Shown here one piece after another: positions 43,128 through 52,297 of a stretch of DNA of 64,000 nt. This DNA comes from CAYVAP01 sp964343195 (GTDB lineage Bacteria; Bacteroidota; Bacteroidia; J057). The stretch is from the NCBI GenBank assembly GCA_964343195.1, contig CAYFIR010000007.1:1-64000 (forward strand). The letters run 5' to 3'. The stretch's first letter is position 1. Each line of letters begins with the position of its first letter. The notes beneath the pieces are model-generated. The model had not been told where the DNA came from. It ran no database searches and saw only the letters and a list, made by a program, of their open reading frames with translations. Both the position numbers and the translations under genes were made by a program.

Positions 43128-43399
43128 AATAATGTGGTACGCTTGGAATGAAGCAAAAAATCTGTGAGGATCGGCTTTTACCTGTTACAGATCACACTCA
43201 CGCTTTTCATCACATCTTAGACTACAAAACTCTCCAATTGATTTCCATCCTTATGATTTTTCCGACCAACGGTGCCTTGGCGTCGGCATATGTAGAGTTG
43301 GATAGGGTGAAAGGCAGTCTCATCAATCCCCCTTCCCCAAAATCGCAAAGGGCACGAACCTACAAAATCCCTATATTCACGGTCTGTCAATCCTACTTC

Positions 43400-43867
43400 A
43401 TGGACATTTCTGATACCTTACTCCTGCCCAAGCTGGTACAAGCGCTGGAAAAGCTGGAATTCGACTCGCCACTCGACGAGATGGAACAGGACATGGCAAT
43501 TGCTGCCTACCACCAGCTGCTCGCAGACCAAAAAGCTGGCCTGTTGCCCTTTTCCACCATCATGCTCGTCCACAAGCGCGTTGCATTGCAGGTTACCGAA
43601 ATCCTACAAAAATCAGACAGAGAACGAGAAAGTTCGCTTAGCACTAAACGTCAGCTCTTCCGCACCAATCAGCTAACGGAGTTGCTCAACCAGGCTGTAA
43701 ACACTCCAGAAAGAGCTGAAGCCCACACCATTTCCGGTCGGCTCAACGACCTAAACCGTAGATGGCGCATGGGAACCCTGGCATTCGAAGAACGGAGTGT
43801 AACACTCGCCAGGATCCGAGCGCAACTGTGGCAACTGCTTTTTGAAACGCCTGGCGATGCGACATAA
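43400..43867 (+). CDS. Small helical protein with two EAD11-like repeats
   Basis: 155 residues from the ATG at 43400; the frame opens at 43148 but the upstream part looks noncoding. All-helical and cytoplasmic. The C-terminal ~108-148 (SGRLNDLNRRWRMGTLAFEE, then ARIRAQLWQLL) looks to me like effector-associated domain 11 of Bacteroidota conflict systems. Residues ~33-70 repeat its pattern: GLLPF (47-51) aligns with GTLAF (125-129), with matching L40/L118, R60/R138 and L69/L147. No effector gene (NACHT, protease, TIR) is nearby. The family assignment is from memory. Confidence 0.55.
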   Translation: MDISDTLLLPKLVQALEKLEFDSPLDEMEQDMAIAAYHQLLADQKAGLLPFSTIMLVHKRVALQVTEILQKSDRERESSLSTKRQLFRTNQLTELLNQAVNTPERAEAHTISGRLNDLNRRWRMGTLAFEERSVTLARIRAQLWQLLFETPGDAT

Positions 43868-43899
43868 AAAAAGCCCCTTGCCCGCAGGGGACAAGGGAC
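43866..43899 (-). terminator. Intrinsic terminator of the lipocalin-like lipoprotein gene
   Basis: CCCTTG (43875-43880) pairs with CAAGGG (43892-43897), with an inner CCC/GGG stem. On the minus strand the hairpin is followed by seven T (A-run 43866-43872). It overlaps the stop codon of the convergent plus-strand gene and may serve both. Confidence 0.8.
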
Positions 43900-43923
43900 T
43901 ATCGATAAACTCAACGGTCGGTC

Positions 43924-44364
43924 TTATTCAATTTCGATGGCTTCCAGGTGGAAAACCCTCAGGGTATCCTGTGGGTCGCGCAGCCAGAACTCATCCTGAG
44001 TGAGGCGAATAATGTCAAACTCCTCGTCAAATCCGACCAGCCCTACGGGAAGTTCCAGATCTTCCAGCTTGAAACGGGTATCATCCTGGCCAAAATCCCA
44101 GGTCCCCAGGAAGTCCACAGAGCCAAAACTGGTCATCACCTCTGCCTTTGCGGTGTAATCTTCGCGGAAGCTAAATTTCAGATCTTCATAAGTGTCGGTA
44201 TTCTCGTCGCCGTTACTGTTAGTCGAATATGCGACATCCCAGTCTCCCGCGACACGCTTTACACGTGACTGAAGGCTTAGAATGGGCCCTTCCTCATACT
44301 TGCAGCTTGTTAGTAAGCCAGCAATCAAAACAGAAAACAGCAAAAATTTCCAGTCGAATCTCAT
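43924..44364 (-). CDS. Lipocalin-like lipoprotein
   Basis: 146 residues. Lipoprotein signal peptide with lipobox LLTSC. The mature part has the Bacteroidota pattern SLQSRVKRVAGDWDVAY followed by acidic linker NSNGDENTDTYEDLKFSF and a series of beta strands (FLGTWDFG, FDIIRLTQDEFWLRD), a small lipocalin-like barrel common in this phylum. Expected on the periplasmic side or at the surface. Ligand unknown. Confidence 0.75.
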   Translation of the reverse strand: MRFDWKFLLFSVLIAGLLTSCKYEEGPILSLQSRVKRVAGDWDVAYSTNSNGDENTDTYEDLKFSFREDYTAKAEVMTSFGSVDFLGTWDFGQDDTRFKLEDLELPVGLVGFDEEFDIIRLTQDEFWLRDPQDTLRVFHLEAIEIE

Positions 44365-44853
44365 AGGTTAATTTGGATTAAATGATCTCCTGATAAACGC
44401 TTTCAATGGGGTGAATCGTCTAACGGAACTCACTTTCGTACCGGTAGGGCATGAATTTTTACCCTGTTGTTTGTTGCCATTATATACAGCCAGCCATGGC
44501 AAAAGTTGCATCATATTTGATTTTTTCGTGAACGGTGAGCCAGCCCCCATTGTTTATACTTTTCGCCCGATGTCGTTCAACCAGGTCCAGGTAGATTGGT
44601 TGATTCGCGGCAATTCAGTTTTTTATTCCTTGTTTTTCAACCTCCTGATCCGGATATCCATCTCTTATGTATGGGGCGTTTCTCAGGGAAAACATTAATT
44701 CGATAAATAAGACAAAATAATATTTAAAATTTTCCAAAAACAGAAACTAATCCGTAACCCCTCCGTAAATTTATTTGAAAGATTTACCTCATACTTGCTG
44801 TATTCCCAATTGGGAAATCCTATCTTATCCGGAGATTTTCATGTTTTCGGCCT
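44365..44853. other. 489-bp divergent intergenic region
   Basis: No supported gene; a 95-codon plus-strand frame (44411-44698) shows no recognisable features. The region becomes very A+T-rich at 44690-44790, as expected for promoters of the divergent lipoprotein and YqiJ-like genes. CCCAATTGGG (44806-44815) is a perfect 10-bp palindrome 39 bp before the YqiJ-like start and could be an operator. Confidence 0.5.
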
Positions 44854-45534
44854 ATGGAACAATTGATACAATCCGCATTGGCACCCGCCAATGTTTTCTA
44901 CACCATTCTGCTTGCAGTTATCCTGGTCTATTGGCTCACCGTGTTTTTGGGAGCGCTAGACCTGGAATTCCTGGACTTTGACCTGGATACTGAGATTGAT
45001 GGAGATATCGACATCGACGCAGATGTGGATGTCGATGCAGACCTGGATGGAGATATGGACGGTGATGCCGCTGGAGGCGGATGGTTTACCACAACCCTGT
45101 CGTTTTTCAACCTGGGACAGGTGCCATTCATGATCTTTCTCAGCCTGCTCTCACTTAGCTTATGGGTGGGTGCTATGTTGGCCTACGATGGCTTTGGGAT
45201 CGGGAGAGAATGGTTTTTCCTTATTTGGCTGATACCCAATCTCCTAATTGCCTTATTTATTACCAAGCTGATTTCAACCCCCTTCAAAGGGCTTCACCGA
45301 AGACTTAATGAAGGCGGAACGAAAAAGCGGGAATTGGTTGGAAAAATTGGAGAAGTGACCCTTACGGTTCGGCCTGAGAGCCTGGGACGCATCGAACTCC
45401 TGGTCAAGGAGGATACCTTTACGCTGGATGTACTTAGTGCCAATGAAGACGTCATCTCCGTGGGACAGAAAGTTCTCATAGTGGAGTATGATCCACAAGC
45501 AGACACTTATCGCGTTCAGAAGTTTGATGTGTGA
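44854..45534 (+). CDS. YqiJ-like OB-fold membrane protein (flotillin partner)
   Basis: 226 residues. Helix 1 ~15-35; then an Asp-rich, alternating segment (~36-72) with DIDIDADVDVDADLDGD; helices ~85-110 and ~118-145; and a C-terminal OB-fold domain ~160-226 (LVGKIGEVTLTVRPESLGRIEL). This architecture is that of YqiJ/NfeD-like proteins that pair with flotillins in membrane-domain organisation. The flotillin gene starts 72 bp downstream, supporting the call. The acidic stretch may bind divalent cations. Confidence 0.8.
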   Translation: MEQLIQSALAPANVFYTILLAVILVYWLTVFLGALDLEFLDFDLDTEIDGDIDIDADVDVDADLDGDMDGDAAGGGWFTTTLSFFNLGQVPFMIFLSLLSLSLWVGAMLAYDGFGIGREWFFLIWLIPNLLIALFITKLISTPFKGLHRRLNEGGTKKRELVGKIGEVTLTVRPESLGRIELLVKEDTFTLDVLSANEDVISVGQKVLIVEYDPQADTYRVQKFDV

Positions 45535-45606
45535 CATTTGCAGGATCACCTTACTCAATTTAAAAATTCACCCCTTAACTAACACATACCACAAACTCTA
45601 AATTCT

Positions 45607-47784
45607 ATGAGCCAAGGACTCTTCGTAGCGGCAGTAGCTGTAGGTGTCATCGTCACGGTGGTGCTGGGCTATGTAGCGCTAATCAAACTATTTTACCGCA
45701 AAGTCAATCAGGGCCAGGCCCTGGTCCGTACCGGCTTTGGCGAGACCAAGGTAGCCTTCAAAGGCATGTGGGTCATCCCCCTGCTGCACAACGCCGAGCT
45801 GATGGATATTTCTCTGAAGCAGGTAATCATCGCCCGGGAGAGCAAGGGGGGACTGATCTGTAAAGACAACCTCCGGGCCGACATCAAGGTGGCGTTCTAT
45901 GTACGAGTCAACCCCACCGTAGAGGACGTCAAGCGTGTAGCCAATACAATTGGATGTGCCCGTGCCTCCGACCCTGAGCTGCTCAATAACCTCTTCGAGA
46001 GTAAATTTTCCGAGGCCCTCAAGACCGTCGGTAAAGCATTTGACTTCGTAGAACTGTATAACTCCCGTCAGGAGCTGAAGGAAGCCCTCCTGAGCGTCAT
46101 TGGCAAGGACCTGAACGGGTATCACCTCGATGATGCCGCCATCGACTACCTGGAGCAGACCCCCGTCGAGCACCTTGACGAAGACAACATCCTCGACGCC
46201 GAAGGTATCAAGAAGATCCGCGACCTGACCGCCAAGCAGATCACCCTGGCCAACAAAATCCAGCGAGAGAAGGAGAAGGAAATCAAAAAGCAGGATGTAG
46301 AAGCCCGTGAAGCCATTCTGGAGCTGGAGAAACAGCAAATCGAAAAGGAAGAGCTTCAAAAACGTGAAGTCGCCAACATCCGATCACGCGAAACGGCAGA
46401 GATCGCCCGGGTGAATGAAGAAGAACGAACCAAGTCTGACACCGCCCGCCTGGCGCGTGAGCGCGAGATCGAAATCGCTGAGCAAAACAAGCTGCGCGAC
46501 ATCATCGCCGCCCAAAAGAACAAGGAGCGCACCGACGCCATCGAAACCGAGAAGGTCGAGCGCGACCGTCAACTGGAAGCTACCGAGCGCGAGCGCATCG
46601 TCGAGCTGGCCCGTATCGAAAAGGAGAAAGCCCTTGAAGAGGAGCGTAAAAACATCCAGGATGTCATTCGCGACCGCGTAGCTGTAGAGCGGGAAGTCGT
46701 CGAGGAGCAGGAAAAAATCAAGGACACAGAAGCCATCAAGGAAGCCGAGCGCCTGAAGCGTGTCGCCATTCTGGCTGCCGAGCAGCGTGCAGAGGAGGCC
46801 CTGGTAGAGCGGATCAAGAAGGCCGAAGCTGAGCGCGATGCCGCTGAACTGGACGCCAAGCGCCGCGTCGTTGAAGCTACAGCGACCCGCGAAGCTGCCG
46901 ACAAGGAAGCTGAGTCCAAGAAAATCATGGCCGATGCTACCGCTGAGGAGCACGCAGCTATCGGACTGGCTGAAGCCCGCGTGCTGGAAGCCAAGGCCCA
47001 GGCTCGTGAGAAAGAAGGGGAAGCTGCCGCCAAAAGCATTGAATACCAGAACCAAGCCGAGGCAAAGGGCATTGAACTGAAAGGTGAAGCTCAGGCTGAA
47101 GCTGATCGTAAGAAAGGTGAGGTCGAAGCCAAGATCGCTGTTGACAAAGGTCTCGCTGAAGCCCAGGTAATCGAAGCCAAAGCGGCTGCCACTGAAAAGA
47201 TGGGTGGATCTGAAGCAAAAGTGATCGAAATGAAAGGCATTGCCGATGCGAAAGGCGTGGCTGCGAAAGCTGAGGCCATGCAGAAACTCGACGGCGTAGG
47301 CCGCGAACACGAAGAGTTCAAGCTACGCCTGAGCAAGGAAAAAGAGATCGAGCTGGCCCAGATCAATATCCAGAAGGATATAGCTGCCGCTCAGGCCAAT
47401 GTCCTTGCTGAAGCCCTCAAGGCCGCCAAGATCGACATCGTCGGTGGCGAGCAGGAGTTCTTCGACCGCATCTCCAATGCGGTACTCAATGGCAAGTATG
47501 TGGATCGCTTCATGGATAATTCCAGCCACCTGCAGGACCTAAAGCATTCGCTGTTGGGGAATGGTAACGGCAACTTTGCTGAACAGCTGAGTGGATTCAT
47601 GAGCCAGTTTAGCATCAGTAGCGAGGATGTTAAAAACCTGACGATCTCGGCCCTCATCTTCAAGATGATTAACCAGACCCAGGACGAGTCCAAGCAGAAT
47701 GTACTTAGCAACCTGCTGAACATGGCCCAAAGCATGGGGCTAGCAGATCAAAAAGCCTCTGCACTGGGACTGAAGGAAGCATAG
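45607..47784 (+). CDS. Flotillin family protein (SPFH domain, YqiK type)
   Basis: 725 residues. A single N-terminal membrane helix (~5-30, VAAVAVGVIVTVVLGYVALI) is followed by the SPFH domain (~33-200; GQALVRTGFGETKVAFKGMWVIPLLH). Residues ~205-600 form a very long Ala/Glu/Lys/Arg-rich coiled coil typical of flotillins. The C-terminal ~100 residues (IVGGEQEFFDRISNAVLNGK, then an LLGNGNGNFAEQLSGFMSQF linker) match the YqiK-type end. It should oligomerise into large membrane assemblies in the inner membrane, with the YqiJ-like protein. Operon with 44854; terminator at 47812. Confidence 0.93.
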   Translation: MSQGLFVAAVAVGVIVTVVLGYVALIKLFYRKVNQGQALVRTGFGETKVAFKGMWVIPLLHNAELMDISLKQVIIARESKGGLICKDNLRADIKVAFYVRVNPTVEDVKRVANTIGCARASDPELLNNLFESKFSEALKTVGKAFDFVELYNSRQELKEALLSVIGKDLNGYHLDDAAIDYLEQTPVEHLDEDNILDAEGIKKIRDLTAKQITLANKIQREKEKEIKKQDVEAREAILELEKQQIEKEELQKREVANIRSRETAEIARVNEEERTKSDTARLAREREIEIAEQNKLRDIIAAQKNKERTDAIETEKVERDRQLEATERERIVELARIEKEKALEEERKNIQDVIRDRVAVEREVVEEQEKIKDTEAIKEAERLKRVAILAAEQRAEEALVERIKKAEAERDAAELDAKRRVVEATATREAADKEAESKKIMADATAEEHAAIGLAEARVLEAKAQAREKEGEAAAKSIEYQNQAEAKGIELKGEAQAEADRKKGEVEAKIAVDKGLAEAQVIEAKAAATEKMGGSEAKVIEMKGIADAKGVAAKAEAMQKLDGVGREHEEFKLRLSKEKEIELAQINIQKDIAAAQANVLAEALKAAKIDIVGGEQEFFDRISNAVLNGKYVDRFMDNSSHLQDLKHSLLGNGNGNFAEQLSGFMSQFSISSEDVKNLTISALIFKMINQTQDESKQNVLSNLLNMAQSMGLADQKASALGLKEA

Positions 47785-47811
47785 GACATTCACATTTCGC
47801 CTTCATATTTT

Positions 47812-47849
47812 CACCTCGCAGGTTTGCTGAGCCTGCGAGGTGTTTATTT
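47812..47849 (+). terminator. Intrinsic terminator of the YqiJ-flotillin operon
   Basis: CACCTCGCAGG (47812-47822) pairs perfectly with CCTGCGAGGTG (47832-47842) and is followed by TTTATTT. Loop of 9. Confidence 0.9.
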
Positions 47850-47915
47850 GCATCCCACCCGTTTTTAGTGGTAATTGCTATTTATTTGCCATTCGCCACG
47901 ACAACGAATTTGAGT

Positions 47916-49034
47916 ATGTTCGCACGCTTCTGGATCCAGGCACTCGCAATGGGCTGGCTATTGTTGGCTGCCTGTGGCAGCTCGGAACCCATGACGACAA
48001 GAAGGGATTTTCAGGGGAAACGCCCCCGAAACATCGTGTTGATGATAGGAGACGGGATGGGAATCGGCCAGATTACGGCAGGCCTCTACAGCAACCGCAA
48101 CCAATTAAATCTGGAACGTTTTCATGTGATCGGATTGGTCAAGACTACCTCAGGCGATGACCTAATCACCGATTCAGCCGCTGGCGCTACTGCCTATGCT
48201 ACCGGAAAGAAAACCTATAATGGGGCCATAGGAGTGGACATGGACACTGTCGCCCACCCCACCATCCTGGAGATTGCAGAACAAAATGGCCTTGCAACCG
48301 GATTGATCGCGACATCTGAGATCATTCATGCTACCCCAGCCAGTTTCATCGCACATGTGTACAACCGGCTGATGTACGAGGACATCGCCCTGGATTTCAT
48401 GGATACAGAGGTGGACCTGTTGATTGGAGGTGGATATAAATACTTTGCCAAACGTCGTGACAATCGGGACCTGATCGCAGAATTCAACAGTCGTGGCTAT
48501 CAGGTCGAAAACGAGGGTCCCTCCCTGCGTCGCCTGGAGGTTCCTGCCAATAAAAACCTTGCTTATTTCACCGCAGAGACCAAACCTGATCGGGTAATGA
48601 ACGGCCGCCGCTATCTTCCTGATGCGGCAGAATATGGATTGGAGTTCCTTTCACAGCGCAGTTCCCAGGGCTTTTTTCTAATGGTGGAAGGCTCGCAAAT
48701 TGACTGGGGTGGGCACGCCAACAATCAGGAGTACATCATTACCGAAATGCTGGATTTCGATGAAACCATCGGAGAAGTGCTTGACTTTGCAGAAGCAGAT
48801 GGACACACACTTGTCATCGTGACCGCAGACCATGAGACTGGAGGTTTTGCCATTAACCGCGGATCAGAGATGGGAGACCTGGAAACAGGATTTACAACAG
48901 GAGGCCACACCGGAAACATGGTTCCAGTATTTGCATATGGCCCAGGTGCGGAACAATTTGCAGGCATAATCGATAATACCGAGATTTTCGAGAAAATGGT
49001 CTCTGCATTTGGATTCAATGCACCAAAGCCCTAG
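47916..49034 (+). CDS. Alkaline phosphatase (lipoprotein form)
   Basis: 372 residues from the ATG at 47916; an earlier frame start (47868) is rejected because the signal peptide begins at MFARFWIQ. The lipobox LLAAC places the lipid anchor at Cys20. Active-site blocks of the PhoA-type superfamily are complete: IGDGMGIGQ (metal), TDSAAGATAYATGKKT with the nucleophilic Ser, EGSQIDWGGHANN, TADHETGGF and the metal-binding GGHTG. It should hydrolyse phosphomonoesters in the periplasm or at the cell surface. I see no Pho-box-like site upstream. Confidence 0.93.
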   Translation: MFARFWIQALAMGWLLLAACGSSEPMTTRRDFQGKRPRNIVLMIGDGMGIGQITAGLYSNRNQLNLERFHVIGLVKTTSGDDLITDSAAGATAYATGKKTYNGAIGVDMDTVAHPTILEIAEQNGLATGLIATSEIIHATPASFIAHVYNRLMYEDIALDFMDTEVDLLIGGGYKYFAKRRDNRDLIAEFNSRGYQVENEGPSLRRLEVPANKNLAYFTAETKPDRVMNGRRYLPDAAEYGLEFLSQRSSQGFFLMVEGSQIDWGGHANNQEYIITEMLDFDETIGEVLDFAEADGHTLVIVTADHETGGFAINRGSEMGDLETGFTTGGHTGNMVPVFAYGPGAEQFAGIIDNTEIFEKMVSAFGFNAPKP

Positions 49035-49068
49035 AAATCTTTCCAGCTTTTGATAACCACCGTCTTTT

Positions 49069-50028
49069 ATGCAACACTTTACCTCCCTGGCCGATGTCGA
49101 TGACCTTTACGGCCTGGTAGCTCAAGCCGCGAAATATAAATCTTCCCCCCGAAATGACGAGACTTTGGGATATGGCAAAACACTGGGACTCATCTTTTTT
49201 AACCCCAGCCTGAGAACCCGCCTGAGTACCCAGATTGCTGGTCGAAACCTCGGCATGGAAGTCATTGTGATGAATATCGGCAAAGAAGGCTGGCAGTTGG
49301 AGTTTGGAGATGGAGCTATAATGGATGGAGGAAAGGCAGAACACATCAAGGATGCCGCTGCGGTAATGGGGAGTTACTGCGATATCATTGGGGTACGGAC
49401 ATTTGCAACCCTGGAAGATAAGACCGCAGACTATGATGAGCAGGTGCTGAGAGCATTTCAAAAATATGCTGGAGTTCCCATCGTAAGCCTGGAATCTGCC
49501 ACCCGTCATCCATTGCAGTCTTTGGCTGACGTTCTGACCATCATGGAACACAAGAAGGTTGAACGACCCAAAGTCGTATTAAGCTGGGCACCTCACCCCA
49601 AAGCCCTTCCACAAGCGGTAGCCAACAGCTTCTCAGAGTGGGTAAAGGCCACCGAGTGTGATTTTGTGATTACCCACCCTGCAGGCATGGACCTCGCGGC
49701 TGAATTTTTCTCTGGAGTGGAAGTAAGCTATGATCAGGAGAGTGCCCTTAAAGACGCTGATTTCGTGTACGTCAAAAACTGGGCATCTTATCGCGATTAT
49801 GGTAAAGTTTTGCAGACTGCAAATGACTGGACCCTTACCGCCGACAAGATGGCCCTGACCAATCAGGCCTACTTCATGCACTGCCTCCCAGTCAGACGAA
49901 ATGTAGTGGTTACTGATGAAGTCATTGATAGCCAACTGTCTCTCGTTACCCCACTGGCCGAAAACCGTATCTACTCTGCCCAGGCGGTCCTGGCAGACTT
50001 ATTAAAGTCTCGCCAGAATCCGTCGTAG
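49069..50028 (+). CDS. argF': N-succinylornithine (or N-acetylornithine) carbamoyltransferase
   Basis: 319 residues, the length of the Bacteroides fragilis enzyme. Carbamoyl phosphate site FNPSLRTRLST, HPLQSLADVLTI, and the C-terminal MHCLPVRRNVVVTDEV are all present; ordinary ornithine transcarbamylases differ in the HCLP region. In this family residue 90-92 decides the acyl group: Pro in the B. fragilis succinyl enzyme, Glu in the Xanthomonas acetyl enzyme. Here GGKAEHI places Ala at residue 90, which favours succinylornithine. Arginine biosynthesis; no other arg gene is adjacent in the window. Confidence 0.93.
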   Translation: MQHFTSLADVDDLYGLVAQAAKYKSSPRNDETLGYGKTLGLIFFNPSLRTRLSTQIAGRNLGMEVIVMNIGKEGWQLEFGDGAIMDGGKAEHIKDAAAVMGSYCDIIGVRTFATLEDKTADYDEQVLRAFQKYAGVPIVSLESATRHPLQSLADVLTIMEHKKVERPKVVLSWAPHPKALPQAVANSFSEWVKATECDFVITHPAGMDLAAEFFSGVEVSYDQESALKDADFVYVKNWASYRDYGKVLQTANDWTLTADKMALTNQAYFMHCLPVRRNVVVTDEVIDSQLSLVTPLAENRIYSAQAVLADLLKSRQNPS

Positions 50029-50058
50029 AGGAAACTACTAATGCAATACAGGAGGGGC

Positions 50059-50937
50059 CTAAGCCCCTGGGGCCGCAATCCCTGACTCCAGTCCACCGAT
50101 ATGCTGTCGGTGCGGTACCCCTATTTTGATTCCCTTTTCTACCAACCTCTGGTGCCAGATGACCCGGAGATCAGAAGCCATGGTGAATGTTTCTGCCAGA
50201 TCTCCCCAAAGATACACCCTCAATATCACCCCGTTGTCACTGTATCGGATCGCTCGGATATTTACGGGTGGGATTCCTTCCTTAACCTCCTCAGGAGACC
50301 GTACATCATGATAGGCGGGATGATCTTTGGCACAAGCCGTTATAATCTCTATCGCCAGATTCAAATCTGAAAGGTAGCTGATGGGAATTTCTACAAAGCG
50401 GCAAATCAGGGAGCCCTGAAGATCGCTGTTGACAATGGTCTCTGTACTGATGACCGAGTTGGGAATGATAATAGACTTTTTCTCCCAGTCGCGGATAACA
50501 GTGTGCCGAAGGGTAATATCTTCTACCACCCCTTCATAATTCTGACCGATGGCAATCCGATCCCCGACCCTGAAGGGCCGAAAAATAACGATGAACAGCC
50601 CTCCAACCAGATTGGCGAAAGCAGCCTGCGAGGCAAAGGCGGCGATTGCTGCTACCACTCCTGCCCCGATGGTCAGGGTCTCGGCCAATGTACGTAAAGC
50701 AGGTATGGTATAAATCACAGCGATCGTAGCCACGATCAGGAAAAACAGGGAAACCGCATTCTTTAAAAAGCTAACTGCTGTAGCGCTACTGGGATCATTT
50801 TCATACACCCGCTCCAGGTACCGTCGTAACAGAAAATGGCTCAGCCTGGCCAATAACCATGATCCAAGGATGATCAGCAGAATGGAAATGGGAATCTGAT
50901 AGCTTTCCCAAAAGGCGATGACGCCGGGTAGATTCAT
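50059..50937 (-). CDS. MscS-family small-conductance mechanosensitive channel
   Basis: 292 residues. Three N-terminal helices (~12-32, ~58-80, ~85-112); the pore helix TM3 with Gly/Ala packing is ETLTIGAGVVAAIAAFASQAAFANLVGG, followed by the beta domain FRPFRVGDRIAIGQNYEGVVEDITLRHTVIRDWEKKSIIIPN. C-terminal alpha/beta domain to the end. It should be a heptameric inner-membrane valve opened by membrane tension in hypo-osmotic shock. Convergent with argF', ending 30 bp from its stop. Confidence 0.95.
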   Translation of the reverse strand: MNLPGVIAFWESYQIPISILLIILGSWLLARLSHFLLRRYLERVYENDPSSATAVSFLKNAVSLFFLIVATIAVIYTIPALRTLAETLTIGAGVVAAIAAFASQAAFANLVGGLFIVIFRPFRVGDRIAIGQNYEGVVEDITLRHTVIRDWEKKSIIIPNSVISTETIVNSDLQGSLICRFVEIPISYLSDLNLAIEIITACAKDHPAYHDVRSPEEVKEGIPPVNIRAIRYSDNGVILRVYLWGDLAETFTMASDLRVIWHQRLVEKGIKIGVPHRQHIGGLESGIAAPGA

Positions 50938-50961
50938 ATGGGTGAAAATGACGTTTTCCTA

Positions 50962-52275
50962 TTATACGGAAATAGGTTCACGGTGGATAGCAACCTGCAT
51001 CAGCCCCTGACCATTCACCTGAAGCAACTTACATGGCACAATGCAGTTTACCAGCTCTGCATCATAGGGAGCAATGACCTTGATGTAGTTGTCTGTAAAG
51101 CCCAGCATGTGACCGTCCTGTGGCTCTGCTTCAAATAGAACGGGCCGGATATCCCCAACAAAGCGGTCATAGAATACCTGTCGCTTCTTATCAGAAAGCA
51201 TCCTTAACCGCTTGGTGCGCTCAGTCCGTTTCGAAGGAGGCACTACGCCGTCCAGCTCAATGGCATGGGTATTTTCACGCTCTGAATAGGTGAATACGTG
51301 GAAATAGGAAACCTCCAGATCGGCCAGGAACTGATAAGTGTCTTCGAAGTGGGCATCCGACTCACCAGGATGTCCGGTTATGACATCCACTCCAATCGAC
51401 GCATCAGGCATTACTTTACGGATGTGCGCTACTCTATCTGCATAAAGCCCGCGACGGTAACGTCTTCGCATAATCGCCAGCATTTCGTCATTCCCACTTT
51501 GAAGAGGCATATGAAAATGCGGCATGAAACGCTGAGACCCAGCGACAAAGTCTATGATCTTATCGTGGGTTAGATTTGGTTCGATGGAACTGATCCGAAA
51601 ACGAGATATGTTCTCCACCTCATCCAAAGCCTGGATGACATCCAGGAAACTGTGGTCGTCCTCTATGCCCTTGCCATAATCTCCGATGTTGACCCCCGTC
51701 AACACGACTTCCTTCACTCCCGACTCCCCTATGGCCCGAGCATTTTGAACGATGTTTTCCAGTCTATCGCTGCGGCTTCGCCCTCTTGCCAGGGGGATCG
51801 TACAAAAGCTACACTTATAGTCACAGCCATCCTGAATCTTCAGGAAAGAGCGGGTTCGATCTCCAACCGAGTATGCATGGACGAAGTCCTGGACCTCTGA
51901 AATCTGGCCATTGTAGACGCAGGAATTGTCTTCCTTTTCAAAATCCTGTACCAGATCAAAAATCCGGAATTTATCATTGGCCCCTAACACCATATCGACA
52001 CCTGGGATCTCTGCGATCTCCTGGGGTTTGAGTTGGGCGTAGCACCCTACCACGATGACATACCCATCGGGATTAGCGCGCTGGGCTCGTCGGATGATAT
52101 TCCGACATTTTTTATTAGCCTGCTCTGTAACCGAGCAGGTATTGACGACATACACGTCGGCTGCTTCGTCAAACTCTACCTTGGAGAAACCCTGTGATAG
52201 AAACTGACGGCCAATCGCTGATGTCTCTGAAAAATTCAGTTTACATCCGAGGGTATAAAATGCCACTCTTCTCAT
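50962..52275 (-). CDS. mtaB: tRNA t6A37 methylthiotransferase MtaB
   Basis: 437 residues from the ATG at 52275, where the conserved MRRVAFYTLGCKLN begins; the longer frame (to 52443) is rejected. Three parts of the MiaB/MtaB family are clear: UPF0004 domain with iron-sulfur cysteines (TLGCK, VVNTCSVTEQA, VVGCYAQ), radical SAM domain with CDYKCSFC (CxxxCxxC), and a C-terminal TRAM domain. MtaB converts t6A to ms2t6A at tRNA position 37 near the anticodon. The C-terminal RPVLFE, GFTDNYIKV end supports MtaB rather than MiaB. It follows the respiratory cluster on the same strand. Confidence 0.93.
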   Translation of the reverse strand: MRRVAFYTLGCKLNFSETSAIGRQFLSQGFSKVEFDEAADVYVVNTCSVTEQANKKCRNIIRRAQRANPDGYVIVVGCYAQLKPQEIAEIPGVDMVLGANDKFRIFDLVQDFEKEDNSCVYNGQISEVQDFVHAYSVGDRTRSFLKIQDGCDYKCSFCTIPLARGRSRSDRLENIVQNARAIGESGVKEVVLTGVNIGDYGKGIEDDHSFLDVIQALDEVENISRFRISSIEPNLTHDKIIDFVAGSQRFMPHFHMPLQSGNDEMLAIMRRRYRRGLYADRVAHIRKVMPDASIGVDVITGHPGESDAHFEDTYQFLADLEVSYFHVFTYSERENTHAIELDGVVPPSKRTERTKRLRMLSDKKRQVFYDRFVGDIRPVLFEAEPQDGHMLGFTDNYIKVIAPYDAELVNCIVPCKLLQVNGQGLMQVAIHREPISV

Positions 52276-52297
52276 GCCACTCTCCTCTAAAATCCTG

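Noticed and set aside
44411..44698. 95-codon plus-strand frame upstream of the YqiJ-like gene
   Set aside because: No recognisable motif; lies in an AT-rich spacer expected to hold two divergent promoters.
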